Of a DNA stretch of 64,000 nt, positions 10,831 to 21,688 are shown one piece after another. The notes under the pieces were generated by a model. That model worked only from the letters and a program-made list of their open reading frames with translations. It was not told where the DNA came from and did not search any database. A program made the translations under genes and the position numbers. This stretch comes from Bathynomus jamesi (taxonomy: Eukaryota > Arthropoda > Malacostraca > Isopoda > Cirolanidae): the NCBI GenBank assembly GCA_023014485.1, contig JAJOZX010001859.1, positions 214,501 to 278,500 of the forward strand, given 5' to 3'. Every line of letters starts with the position of its first letter. The first letter of the stretch is position 1.

Positions 10831-12984
10831 ATGGCAACTAGAGCTTGTAAACACTCGCCGGATATATTCTGCTACATTTGTGGGTATTACATAGGCCCCA
10901 AGCAAGTATCGCACAAGATTGTGAAAGGCACCAAGTTCTGGATCGCGTATCGGCTCTATTTTGGTATGACTATGGGTGACCAAGATAAGCCCTGGGCACC
11001 CCATATGATCTGTGGAAGCTGCCGCTCCACACTTGAAGGGTGGCTGCGGGGAGTACGCAAGGCAATGCCCTTTGTGGTACCAAGAATATGGAGAGAACCA
11101 AAGAGCCACCACGACGATTGCTACTACTGTATGGTAGATGTTTCTAAGTACAGGAAAGTTAAAGGAAGGCAGACAATTCAGTATCCAAGCATAGCGTCGT
11201 CCATAGCTCCTGTACCACATGGCGAAGGTCTTCTAATACCACGTCCACCAGAACAGGTATCTATCCATTACTTTACCTTCTGTATTTACAGACTGTGGGT
11301 CATTATATGTCGAGTTTTCTTAGTGCTGATGCTCTTCTACATATATAGCTATGCCTATATTTTCTTTCTTTGCTTTGCACGTTGAAAATGAGGATGCAGC
11401 TAGCTCATCTGAGATGTCGGCTGGTGAGGACAGTCATGATGAAGAATATACAGTACCTTTCAGTACAAACCCTCACTTTCCAAATCAGAGGGAATTGGAC
11501 GACTTAATTAGAGATTTGGGTCTGACGAAATCAGGGTCTGAGCTTCTGACCTCCAGACTCAAAGAGTGGAATTTGCTAGGAGAAGACTGCAAGAGTACTG
11601 TATACCGAAAGCGGCATGAAGAGTTTGCAAGGTTCTACAAAGTCAATGGCTCTCTCTGTTATTGCAGCGAGGTTAATGGTCTATTCACAGCTATTGGGTT
11701 AACACATATACCCTCAGAGTAGCGCCTGTTTATTGACAGTTCAACTCGGAGTTTAAAAGCTGTTCTACTCCACAATGGGAACAAATATCCATCTATACCA
11801 GTTGCACATTCTGTTCAAATGAAAGAGGACTATGAAAATGTCAAACAACTGCTCACTCAAATCAGGTATGAACAATATAACTGGGACGTGTGTGGTGATT
11901 TCAAAATGATGGTTTCCTGTTAGGTTTACTAGGAGGGTTTACTAAATATTCATGTTTTCTTTGCCTGTGGGATAGCAGGGCTTCAACTGAGCACTATAAA
12001 ACAGTTCAGTGGCCTCCACGTGAAGGACTGCAACCAGGAAAGTACAATGTACTCAGGGAACCTCTTGTGAAGCCTGACATAGTTCTGCTACCACCTCTCC
12101 ATATTAAGTAGCGCCTGTTTATTGACAGTTCAACTCGGAGTTTAAAAGCTGTTCTACTCCACAATGGGAACAAATATCCATCTATACCAGTTGCACATTC
12201 TGTTCAAATGAAAGAGGACTATGAAAATGTCAAACAACTGCTCACTCAAATCAGGTATGAACAATATAACTGGGACGTGTGTGGTGATTTCAAAATGATT
12301 GGTTTCCTGTTAGGTTTACTAGGAGGGTTTACTAAATATTCATGTTTTCTTTGCCTGTGGGATAGCAGGGCTTCAACTGAGCACTATAAAACAGTTCAGT
12401 GGCCTTCACGTGAAGGACTGCAACCAGGAAAGTACAATGTACTCAGGGAACCTCTTGTGAAGCCTGACATAGTTCTGCTACCACCTCTCCATATTAAGTT
12501 GGGTCTAATTAAGCAGTTTGTAACTGCGTTAGATTTTGGAGAGGAAGTTTTCCAACAGAGTTGGGTCATGTTCCCTAAACTCTCTGAGGCCAAAGTCAAG
12601 GATGGCATCTTTGTAGGACCACAAGTCAAGGCGCTGTTGAATTCAAAGAACCTTGAAGCCAAGATGACTCCGATCGAAAAAGAGGATTGGTATGCTTTCC
12701 GTGATATGGTTCGTGGGTTTCTAGGCAACCATAAAGCACCAAACTATAAAGAGTTAATGTCAAACTTGATTAAGTGCTATGGCAAAATGGGGTGCCGTAT
12801 GTCTTTAAACTTACACTATCTGCATTCACATCTAGACTTTTTTCGTGATAACCTGGGCGATGTGAGTGAAGAACATGGCGAAACATTCCATCAAGATATT
12901 CAAACGATGGAGAAAAGGTACCAGGGCCATTGGGATGCTTCCACGATGGGAGACTACGTATGGTCGCTGATCAGAAAGGATTAG
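10831..12984 (+). pseudogene. Family X copy 1: unrecognised zinc-finger protein with RNase-H-like features
   Basis: I do not recognise the function. Pieces read in order: an N-terminal domain with three Cys pairs ('FCYICGYY', 'MICGSCRS', 'DDCYYCMVD'; 10831-11255), an intron-like gap starting at a GT near 11257, an acidic linker, a segment 'LDDLIRDLGLTKSGSELLTS' and 'SLCYCSEVNG' (11390-11720), then 'LFIDSS', 'VCGDFKMIG', 'CFLCLWDSR' and 'EEHGETFHQD' (to 12984). The Asp-rich strand-like 'LFIDSS', the 'GD' box and the 'HGE' box could be the D, D, E of an RNase-H-fold transposase; that is inference. A TAG at 11720 interrupts the frame just before 'LFIDSS', and a 389-bp tandem duplication follows. 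A second, shorter copy lies at 53497-54660, which supports a mobile origin. A possible polyadenylation AATAAA follows near 13131. Confidence 0.6.
11721..12499 (+). repeat. Tandem duplication, 389 bp unit, inside family X copy 1
   Basis: The block beginning AGCGCCTGTTTATTGACAG occurs at 11721 and again at 12110. Unit 1 has one base fewer (ATGATGG versus ATGATTGG near 11907) and one base change, so the units are nearly identical. The duplication repeats the 'LFIDSS...LWDSR' coding part and is recent. Confidence 0.92.
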
Positions 12985-13366
12985 AATGTTCCTACGCGGA
13001 AGTCGCGTTCTTCAGTGCATTTTTAAGGAACGCACACTGCATAACGAGGCTTGTTATTCTCTTATCGGTTCTTCTCATGATATATATTATATCCTTTGCA
13101 CCATTTTGGGTTTGTCAAACAATTTTGGCTCAATAAACATTCATTTCCAATAGTGTTTTTATTTTCAGAAAATATTTATGTTAGCCTTCTTTATATACTT
13201 TGCCATATGAAAAGTGTGATAACCTATATTTTTGAAACGGTTGATGATAGCGCAAAACCAATATAATTTTTGGAATCAGCGCCCCGAAATCATTAAGAAA
13301 CGACAGAAAAATCACAATAAACAGAAATTTTTTCAAATTTTGCTACCCAGTGTAATCTTTCCTAAC
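12985..13366. other. Intergenic stretch
   Basis: Contains short AATAAA-type signals and no recognisable coding similarity or terminal repeats. Confidence 0.5.
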
Positions 13367-13871
13367 TAGAGGCGTCATTTGGGGGGTCCGTGAGGGGCGG
13401 TTGCCCCCCAAGCTCACCAGGGAGGCCTCCAAGGCCCTCCAAATGATAGTTTCTTAAAAAAAAAACTGCTAGTAATGAGCGAATGTTTTCTGTGTTGAGT
13501 TTGGTGAAACACAATTTACGAACTAGGATGAGAGACGAGTGACTGAATGACTTGCTTCTGATTGCCTCTGAAAAAGAAGTGGTTAAAAACCTTAATTTTG
13601 ATGTTTTGGTTGATGATTTTGCAAAACTGAAGACTAGAAGATATCCTCTACTACATTAGGTGATATAAATGTCATGATTTATCGCTTAACTTAATAATTT
13701 GATAGTTAACTGTAAATAACCAGTCTAGCTGATGCCATTTAATCATTATTGTTTATATTAATTTGATTATAAAGTACATTGTGAGTAGCATTTAATAAAT
13801 TTTGACATGTGAGGGGCCTCTCACTGCCTTCTTCGCCATCTCCTCCAAGCCAATATGAAATGACGCCCCTG
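13367..13871 (+). mobile_element. Internally deleted hAT element
   Basis: Imperfect inverted ends: left TAGAGGCGTCATTT and right, reverse-complemented, CAGGGGCGTCATTT. Inside, at 13471-13650 on plus, is the hAT C-terminal dimerisation box ('NERMFSVLSLVKHNLRTRM', then 'LLLIASEKEVVKN') with one TGA. The rest of the transposase is gone. No 8-bp target duplication is seen. Confidence 0.7.
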
Positions 13872-14034
13872 CTCATATTTATTTACGCTTTTCAGAAATG
13901 TCCTAAATATTTTTACAGTCTAGTTCTTCCCTTCTTCTTTCATTCCCTGATGAGGAGCATTGTTAAATACAAGATAGACCTTGGAATTGCTTCTCATTTT
14001 TACTTGTGGGTGTGCATCATATATTAATTTCGTG
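13872..14034. other. Short AT-rich spacer
   Basis: No recognisable feature between the hAT fragment and the tRNA-like repeat. Confidence 0.5.
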
Positions 14035-14276
14035 TGTTTGCTTCTGCCCGAATTGTTCATTCTGACGAAGGTCAAGCTTTTCACACCACCTTAGACCTAC
14101 AGTTTAAAGTGGAATCCGAACCATGCCCCACCAGCAGCCCAGCGTCTTAACCACTAGGCCACCCAGGGTACCCATGAACAGCTGGGTTTTGCTGCGCGCC
14201 GACCTCCGTCAGCGGGTCTCGATCCTGGGGCCGATGGATTCGTAGTCAGCTATGCTAACCACTACACCACTGAAGA
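14035..14276 (-). mobile_element. Composite SINE with tRNA-like units (partial)
   Basis: On minus the sequence starts GTGGTGTAGTGGTTAGCAT (an A-box-like motif), reaches 'GGATCGAGACCC' (B-box-like), then a second unit with CCTAGTGGTTAAGACGC and GGTTCGGATTCC, then a TTGACCTTCGTCAGAATGAAC block. The same order is seen at 61732-61996. Cloverleaf pairing is degraded, so these are tRNA-derived promoters of a SINE, not functional tRNAs. Confidence 0.65.
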
Positions 14277-14351
14277 GCATTTATTAAGGTGTATATTAAG
14301 GTGTACAGTATATAAGGTGTGAGTGTATGATTGTTTTTTAGATGCTTCTAT

Positions 14352-14398
14352 TTGGTCACTGAAGATGGCCCCAGAGTGGACCGAAAACGTTTGGCCAA
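14352..14398 (+). ncRNA. Hammerhead-ribozyme-like motif, type 2
   Basis: Core CTGAAGA (14359-14365) and GAAA (14383-14386). Helix I: TTGGTC (14352-14357) with GGCCAA (14393-14398). Helix II: GGCCC with GGACC-type pairing (one C-A mismatch) and a 6-nt loop. Helix III: AACGTT palindrome (14386-14391). H17 would be T14392. An extra U follows CTGAAGA and an extra A precedes it. Penelope-like elements are known to carry hammerhead motifs with short helix III. No coding Penelope sequence is attached here, so it may be an orphaned element end. Confidence 0.55.
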
Positions 14399-14422
14399 TA
14401 AATGTTGAGAGTCGTATCTCTT

Positions 14423-14427
<5 letters not shown>

Positions 14428-14483
<56 letters not shown>
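14428..14483. repeat. (TA)n microsatellite
   Basis: Pure alternating TA up to the mariner terminus. Confidence 0.95.
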
Positions 14484-14486
<3 letters not shown>

Positions 14487-15248
14487 GGTGTCCCATAAGT
14501 CCGGCATCATAGGAGAAATTCATATTTTTCTATTTCTACACACCATAATTTATGCTCGGGATGCCAATTTCCCGTCCACCATTCTGTTCAGTGACGAGGC
14601 TGTTTTTTATGGAAATGGTGAGAAATCGACAGAACACCCGCTACTGGTCTCAAAACAACCCTCACTGGTATACCTCTTCAAAGGAACAAGGTGCATCTCG
14701 GGTGATGGTATGGTGTGGCATTTTGAAGGATCGCATCATAGGCCCCCTCTTTTTCGATGAACATGTCACTGGAGGCACCTACCTACGTATGCTCAAGGAA
14801 GAAGCATTTCCCAGTGTCTTGAACGAAGAAGGAAATTTCTCAACATGGTTCTAGCAAGACGGCGCTCCTGCACATTACAGCACCCAAGTAAGGGAATACC
14901 TGTACCAACAATTCCCTGGTCATTGGATAGGACGTCGAGGGCCTGTGGAATGGCCAGCTAGAAGCTCGGATCTCACGCCACTAGATTTTTATCTCTGGGG
15001 CCACTTGAAAGCGCTGGTATACGCAGAGAAAATTAGGAGTGTTGAACATTTGCGGCAGCGCATTATTGGGGCATGTAACACCATTACTCCTGACATCATT
15101 CATCGCGTGCTTGCTGACTGGGTATCACGTCTGAATTTGTGTATTGAAAACAATGGTGGACGTATTGAGCACGTTCTGTAAATAAAAGCTTTTGTTTTGC
15201 CTTTTTTTAATTATTTTTCCTATGATGCCGGACTTATAGAACACCCTG
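14484..15248 (+). mobile_element. Mariner/IS630-like element, internally deleted
   Basis: Inverted ends of about 30 bp (CAGGGTGTCCCATAAGTCCG and, from the right, CAGGGTGTTCTATAAGTCCG) sit in TA arrays. The element is 765 bp, far shorter than an autonomous one, because the N-terminal DNA-binding part is missing. Confidence 0.9.
14546..15181 (+). pseudogene. Mariner/IS630-like transposase, C-terminal catalytic part
   Basis: The first catalytic region 'FSDEAVFYGNGE' is in one frame and 'RYWSQNNPHWY...RVMVWCGI' continues in another, so a frameshift lies near 14620. A TAG at 14852 falls just before 'QDGAPAHYS' (second Asp). 'PARSSDLTPLDFYLW' carries the third acidic region and the C-terminus ends at 15181. 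DNA cleavage and joining would be its role; three defects (no N-terminus, a frameshift, a stop) rule out activity. Confidence 0.85.
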
Positions 15249-15252
15249 TATG

Positions 15253-15255
<3 letters not shown>

Positions 15256-15303
<48 letters not shown>

Positions 15304-15313
15304 TATATATATA
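15256..15313. repeat. (TA)n microsatellite between mariner and Penelope-like element
   Basis: Alternating TA with a single phase break near 15297. Confidence 0.95.
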
Positions 15314-15349
15314 TGATGAATAAAACCACGAAGGAATGGAAACAGAATG

Positions 15350-15389
15350 GTGCTCAAGCGCTTTCGTCTAATGACATCCTCAGGAACAC
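15350..15389 (-). ncRNA. Hammerhead-ribozyme-like motif, type 1 (left Penelope end)
   Basis: The reverse complement is the same 40 nt as 19599-19638: helix I GTGTTC/GAGCAC, core CTGAGGA, helix II GTC/GAC, GAAA, palindromic helix III AGCGCT. See the right copy. Confidence 0.6.
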
Positions 15390-15426
15390 TGAAGTACATA
15401 GAAGGTTACAGCCTATATATAGGTTA

Positions 15427-15483
<57 letters not shown>

Positions 15484-15754
15484 AAACGGAGAAATGAAAT
15501 TAAAAACAAAACAAAAATTATTAAAAATTAAAAGATTGTGGGATGGGCATACAACTTTGTAAGGAAACACTATCGATTTTTAGCACAAGATCAAACTACC
15601 GATTTTTAGCACAAGATTAAATTAATTGTTTCCAACCAATGTTATAAAAAAAAAAAAAAATTTATACTGGAAATCTGCCCGGGTTTTATCACTCTACCCA
15701 TCTTGTACATAAAAATAAATTTAAAAATAAAAGTTATTAGAGTGGCATACAAGT

Positions 15755-17950
15755 TTACCAAAGATTTAGCGTTCTACCCTTCTTATCTAAATCTTTTCTG
15801 AAGGAATTCAAAACAACAGGATCGAGTTGAAAAAGACCTTTGCTTATGTTGAAGTTATTTGAAAGTTGGATAATGGCAGACTCAAGAATATTTCTATTAA
15901 CGATGTTGCCAGAGTGAAATAAAACTGAAGCATTATTCCAATCAATACAGTGGGATAACTCTGACAAATGGACAAAAAGGGCACTGGACGACTATCCTGT
16001 TCTAACGGAATATTGATGCTGTTTTATACGTGTGTGCAAATCCTTTCCCGTCTGACCTATGTGAAAGGAATCACATTGTTTACAACCAATTTTATAGATA
16101 ATGCCTGAATTATTGGTAGGGCTATTTTTTACTACGATATTTTTCACAATATTGTTATATGAAAATACTACATTAATATCCAAAAGTTTAAGTACATTAG
16201 CAATGCCTAAAAAGCCCTGGAAAAATGGAAGTACTAAAATATTTTTTGACAAAGTACGAGTGTTATTATTGCCCCGATAGAAAGTTCGTTTTGCCTTGTT
16301 GAGACAAGATTCCATAAACGCAGATGGATAACACAGATCACTTCCAATACCGTTGATTTTTTCTAATTCGGCATCGATGTATTCCGGACTGGCGATCCTA
16401 AGGGCGCGGAGGAACATTGAAAAAAAATGGCCTTCTTAGTGGGGGTGTCATGTCGCGAGTAAAAGTGTACGTAGGACAAATTGTTTGTTTTTTTCCGATA
16501 GATACTGAACTTAAAACCTGGGCTTTCCCTATGTACACGCACATCCAAAAACGGAATTGAATTGTCTTGTTCCACTTCTAAAGTAAACTTAATGGAGGGG
16601 ACTTGATCATTTAACTGAAGGAGGAAGTTATCCAGGTCACGATTCATGGGCCAGATACACAAAATATCGTCGACTTACCGCAACCAAGGGATGCCAACCC
16701 CGAGGATTCTCGGAATGTAAGTAATTTCGAAAAACTCCATATAAATATTGGAGAGGAGGGGCGACAAGGGGTTGCCCATTGCCATCCCAAAAACGTGTTC
16801 ATAATACTCGTTATTGAAAGTGAATTTACAGTCTTGATGCAAAGCTTAATAAGTTCCAAAACAATGTGTGAAGGTAGTGGCAGGTCATACTTATGTAATT
16901 CTTGGAGAGAAAGTCAAGCATATCATCAATCGGCACTTTTGTAAACAATGAACAAACGTCAAAACTGATCAATCTATCGTTGGTTTCAGTACGTGCATTA
17001 TTCAATTTTTCAGTAAGATCCATGGAATTTTTTACATGTGAATCAGAGATAGTTCCGAGAATGGGGGACAAGACTTTGACAAGCCATTTGGAGAGTTTAT
17101 AAGTAATAGAGCCCACCGAGCTAATAATAGGGCGCAATGGGTTGCCAGGTTTGTGGGTTTTAATAAGACCGTAAAGGTAGGGCAGAGAAGGTGAAGTGGA
17201 CATGAAAAGCGGAATTAAGTCCTTATGATCTTTGAGAATGCGTTTCAAGCCACTATTAAATGATTTGGTGACGTCATCCTGCGGGTTCTTCCTAAGTTTG
17301 CTATATGTGGCGGGGTACTGGAGAAGCTCGTTCATCTTTCTGAGGTAGTCCATTTTGTCCATAATAACTATGGTGTTAGCCTTGTCTGCTTTAGTAATAT
17401 GGAGCTCCCCATCTTTTTTTAATTGTGAGAGGCTATTGCGAAAACGTTTAGGAAAGTTATCTTCGTAACTACTATTCGCCGCACTATAAACAAGGCCTTT
17501 AACTATGTTAAACAAATACTGAGGGAGATTACACTGTTTTTCAAAACAAGCGAGACTGTAACAAATTTGTAAAGCCGAAGGTTTTTTAACAATAAAAAAG
17601 GACATACCATATCCAAGGGCACTTTTTGCATCGTCACTAATGTTTTTCGAAGAAAGGTTCAAACACACTTTGAGCTTGCTTTTTTACTCCACTGACTATT
17701 TCGAATGAGACTTAATTTTTCGATCCAAAATGTTACGAAGTGAAGTTCTCCGACGCAACTCGTTGTAAATTTCATGAAACAAAGGTTGGATCCACGGTTG
17801 GGGAATAACGGTTACAAAGTTACGTTTGGCAATGTTTAAATTTTTGAAGGCGGACCACTCATTTTGTCTGGTAACTTCAATATGTTTCTTTAAAATTAAT
17901 CTGCTGAAGTTGTTGAACGGATGGTCGTCAATTTGTCTGAGGCGAATCAG
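15755..17950 (-). pseudogene. Penelope-type RT with GIY-YIG endonuclease, left copy
   Basis: Read on minus: N-terminal extension ('NEWSAFKNLNIAKRNF' region, 17700-17950, two stops near 17690), RT fingers ('KADKANTIVIMDK', 'YGLIKTHKPGNPLRPIISS'), palm ('RLISFDVCSLFTKVP', then 'GMAMGNPLSPLLSNIY'), catalytic box, thumb ('SIPFLDVRVHRE'), and GIY-YIG nuclease ('GIIYKIGCKQC...HIGQTGKDLHTRIKQH', 15992-16417). Defects: several frameshifts; the tyrosine codon of YVDD is TAA (near 16675); and the YIG tyrosine is His. PLE RTs prime at nicked DNA and are related to telomerase RT. This copy cannot be active. Confidence 0.9.
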
Positions 17951-17974
17951 AAGGATGGATTTGGGAAGAATAAT

Positions 17975-19231
17975 GCATTGAATAATGCACGTACTGAAAC
18001 TAACGATAGATTGATCAGTTTTGACGTTTGTTCATTGTTTACAAAAGTGCCGATTGATGATATGCTTGACTTTCTCTCCCAAGAATTACATAAGTATGAC
18101 CTGCCACTACCTTCACACATTGTTTTGGAACTTATTAAGTTTTGCATCAAAGACTGTAAATTCACTTTCAATAACGAGTATTATCAACAAGTTTTTGGGA
18201 TGGCCATGGGCAACCCCTTGTCGCCCCTCCTCTCCAATATTTATATGGAGTTTTTCGAAATTACTTACATTCCGAGAATCCTCGGGGTTGGCATCCCTTG
18301 GTTGCGGTACGTCGACGATATTTTGTTTATCTGGCCCATGAATCGTGACCTGGATAACTTCCTCCTTTAGTTAAATGATCAAGTCCCCTCCATTAAATTT
18401 ACTTTAGAAGTGGAACAAGACAATTCAATTCCGTTTTTGGATGTACGTGTACATAGGGAAAGCCCAGGTTTTAAGTTCAGTATCTATCGGAAAAAAACAA
18501 ACAATTTGTCTTACGTACACTTTTACTCGGGACATGACACCCCCACTAAGAAGGCTATTTTTTCTTCAATGTTCCTCCGCGCCCTTAGGATCGCCAGTCC
18601 GGAATACATCGATGCCGAATTAGAAAAAATCAACGGTATTGGAAGTGATCTGTGTTATCCATCTGCGTTTATGGAATCTTGTCTCAACAAGGCAAAACGA
18701 ACTTTCTATCGGGGCAATAATAACACTCGTACTTTGTCAAAAAATATTTTAGTACTTCCATTTTTCCAGGGCTTTTTAGGCATTGCTAATGTACTTAAAC
18801 TTTTGGATATTAATGTAGTATTTTCATATAACAATATTGTGAAAAATATCGTAGTAAAAAATAGCCCTACCAATAATTCAGGCATTATCTATAAAATTGG
18901 TTGTAAACAATGTGATTCCTTTTACATAGGTCAGACGGGAAAGGATTTGCACACACGTATAAAACAGCATCAATATTCCGTTAGAACAGGACAGTCGTCC
19001 AGTGCCCTTTTTGTCCATTTGTCAGAGTTATCCCACTGTATTGATTGGAATAATGCTTCAGTTTTATTTCACTCTGGCAACATCGTTAATAGAAATATTC
19101 TTGAGTCTGCCATTATCCAACTTTCAAATAACTTCAACATAAGCAAAGGTCTTTTTCAACTCGATCCTGTTGTTTTGAATTCCTTCAGAAAAGATTTAGA
19201 TAAGAAGGGTAGAACGCTAAATCTTTGGTAA
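17975..19231 (+). pseudogene. Penelope-type RT (C-terminal part) with GIY-YIG endonuclease, right copy
   Basis: One frame runs from 17921 to 19231 with a single TAG at 18368-18370, where the left copy has a Gln codon. The RT palm is intact: 'RLISFDVCSLFTKVP', 'GMAMGNPLSPLLSNIYMEFF', 'LRYVDDILF' with both Asp. The GIY-YIG nuclease is also intact in its signature: 'GIIYKIGCKQCDSFYIGQTG' (about 18880-18940), followed by Arg and His of 'HTRIKQH'. The RT fingers (including 'KADKANTIVIM') are missing. The copy is inactive because of truncation and the nonsense codon. Confidence 0.9.
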
Positions 19232-19598
19232 ACTTGTATGCCACTCTAATAACTTTTATTTTTCAATTTATTTTTATATACAAGATGGGTAGAGTGATAA
19301 AACCCGGGCAGATTTCCAGTATAAATTTGTATTTTTTTAATTTTTTTTTTATAACATTGGTTGGAAACAATTAATTTAATCTTGTGCTAAAAATCGGTAG
19401 TTTGATCTTGTGCTAAAAATCGATAGTGTTTCCTTACAAAGTTGTATGCCCATCCCACAATCTTTTAATTTTTAATAATTTTTTTTTTTTTTAAATTTCA
19501 TTTCTCCGTTTATTGTATATGTATGTATGTATGTCTATATATATATATATTTTTTTTTTTTGTAACCTATATATAGGCTGTGACCTTTATGTACTTCA

Positions 19599-19638
19599 GT
19601 GTTCCTGAGGATGTCATTAGACGAAAGCGCTTGAGCAC
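19599..19638 (+). ncRNA. Hammerhead-ribozyme-like motif, type 1 (right Penelope end)
   Basis: Helix I: GTGTTC (19599-19604) pairs with GAGCAC (19633-19638), six pairs including one G-U. Core CTGAGGA 19605-19611 fits CUGANGA. One bulged U (19612). Helix II GTC (19613-19615)/GAC (19620-19622), loop ATTA. GAAA 19623-19626. Helix III is the palindrome AGCGCT (19626-19631), which cannot close as a monomer hairpin but could pair between two transcripts. Predicted cleavage is after T19632. Hammerheads in Penelope-like terminal repeats are established; activity of this one is inferred. Confidence 0.6.
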
Positions 19639-19713
19639 CATTCTGTTTCCTTTCCTTCGTGGTTTTATTCATCATAAATATTTTTCACGTGTTACTTTTG
19701 TGAAATAATTTTC

Positions 19714-19739
<26 letters not shown>

Positions 19740-19744
<5 letters not shown>

Positions 19745-20875
19745 ATGGGAAACTGAATCGAACTGGAATCGATAAATTAATAAAACCGATATTATTTTAT
19801 GAAATGGAATCGAAAAAAACTCGAACTGAAAAAAATTCTGACAACTAAAATCGAAATTCGAACTGAAATTGAAAACCAATCAAAAACTGAAATCTGAATT
19901 CGAATAGATTAAAAATAACAGTTTTGCGTTTCAGTTTCGAGGAGCATTTGGATTGCAAAAAAATATAAATAACGTGAATTATTTTACTTTTTTTACGACT
20001 TAACATTTTGTATGGATTTAAAATATCCATTTATCCTTTAATTCGATGTAGAAAATAACGCAGCTGAAAGTACTAGAGACAATGGTTTTAAAAATGAAAG
20101 AAAAAGAATTAGGGATGAAAATTTTTATCCCATATCAAAATACTTTTCAGTAATGACTGTGCTCCTTTCGTTGACCTAAGTTTAATCACTTGGTAGGTAA
20201 GGACGCCTTCATTTTTTTTTACCATTAAATTTTTCAGTTCGATAATAACTATACTATCTGTATCTACGTAAGTGAGTGAGATAATCCGTGGGAATGACCA
20301 AACTTCATCTCAAATGTTAATCCTTTGGAATGTTACTCTAATCTATTATCTATTATTTATATATTTTATACATGTCGTGTGCTTTAAAATTTAAAAAGTG
20401 TACGAATTAATAAAACATTTCGAATTGGAAGTTTTTTGTTAACTAAAACTTTATGCGAAAGAAATGAAGCGAATAAGTAAAAAAAAAAAAGATGAGTGTT
20501 TCGTGTCGATTATTTTGGCTATAGACGCTTACATGTTTAATCATACAAAAGTAAAAATAGTTACTAAAGCAAATTCTCTCTTTGAAAAACAGAAATTGAA
20601 TGCAAATACAAATATAAAATTAAATCTGAATTTGTCAATAGGGAACACCCCAAAAAATAAAATAAATAGTACAAAGAAATTCTTAAAGAAATCTGAAAAA
20701 AAAACTGGAATCGAAATTTAAATTGAATCAAAACGAAAAATATAAAATTTGAATCGAAAAATAAACTCGAATCGAAAAAAATTCAAAACTTAAATCGAAA
20801 CTGAAATCGATATTTTTGCAAACTTAAACTGAAATTGAAAACTGGACTTAAAAATTTATCAGTTTCCCATCCCTG
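19740..20875. mobile_element. hAT-type MITE, about 1.14 kb
   Basis: Inverted ends CAGAGATGGGAAACTGA and CAGGGATGGGAAACTGA. Both flanks read ATATATAT, an 8-bp duplication that is only suggestive inside a TA array. The ends carry many 'GAATCGAAA/CTGAA' words in opposite orientation. The interior has no transposase; the 85-codon Lys/Asn-rich frame at 20464 looks fortuitous. Confidence 0.75.
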
Positions 20876-20886
20876 ATATATATATA

Positions 20887-21663
20887 AAACGGGTGTGCCA
20901 TAAAAAAGGGTACATTTTAAAAAGGCTATAAAATCAACATTTGTCATTTAATTTTAATAGAACTCCTACACAATAAAATATATGTATTTATCTATATGCA
21001 AACAAGTTTTCAGACTAAAATATCAAATAATTCAAATTCTATCAACATTTAACGAAAGTGTATGATTTTCTACTTAACATGCAGAAATTATTAAACCTTT
21101 TTAATATTTTTTCCTAAAAATAATTTTTAACGTAAAATTTACCTGAAATTATTAAAAAATTTGTTCGAAATGTTTTCCTTCCATTTAAATAACTTTTTCT
21201 CTTGGCCGGAATATGGGAGAACTTAGCAGAGCGAGTCTACAAGACATGGATAAAAGATGTCGCTCATTTACGCGAGATCATCATTCAAAAATGGGAAGAG
21301 CTTCCACAGGAACAAGTAAATCGAGCAATAGATGAATTTCGGCCAAGAATAAAAATGTTATTGAAATGGAAGGAAAATATTTCGAACAATTTTTTTAATA
21401 ATTTCAGGTAAATTTTACGTTAAAAATTATTTTTATAAAAAAGTATTAAAAAGGTTAATAATTTTTGCATGTTAAGTAGAAAAATCATACTCTTTCGTTA
21501 AATGTTAATAGAATTTTAATTATTTGATATTTTAGTCTGAATACGTGTTTGCATATAGATAAATACATATGTTTTATTGTGCAGAAGTTTTATTAAAATT
21601 AAATGAAAATATTAATTTTATGGCCTTGTTAAAAAGTACCCTTTTTTATGGCACACCCGTTTT
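20887..21663 (+). mobile_element. Tc1/mariner foldback MITE with transposase tail
   Basis: Perfect terminal repeats of at least 27 bp (AAACGGGTGTGCCATAAAAA...) extend as an imperfect inverted repeat of about 300 bp on each side (20887-21190 and 21367-21663), flanked by TA. The unique centre, 21202-21411, encodes 69 residues like the end of a Tc1/mariner transposase ('ENLAERVYKTWIKDVAHLRE', 'WEELPQEQVNRAID'). Confidence 0.8.
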
Positions 21664-21688
21664 ATATATATATATATATATATATATA

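Larger units (their letters stand above)
15314..17970 (-). mobile_element. Penelope-like retroelement, left copy
   Basis: On minus, the element runs from a junction near 17970 (5' side) to the outer end at 15314. It has an RT plus GIY-YIG coding region (15755-17950), an AT-rich 3' region with an internal (TA)n tract (15430-15479), and a hammerhead-like motif at 15350-15389. It is head to head with the right copy. The two share near-identical sequence from 15314 to about 17985, so the duplication is young. Confidence 0.88.
17970..19715 (+). mobile_element. Penelope-like retroelement, right copy, 5'-truncated
   Basis: Starts near 17970 within the RT core and runs to the outer end in '...cgtgaaataattttcat'-like sequence followed by (TA)n. 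The junction region reads TGCATTGAATAATGCA, itself palindromic, which suggests joining at a microhomology. It ends with the same hammerhead-like motif as the left copy. Confidence 0.88.

Noticed and set aside
20464..20721. Lys/Asn-rich 85-codon frame inside the hAT MITE
   Set aside because: Low-complexity A-rich sequence with no motif.
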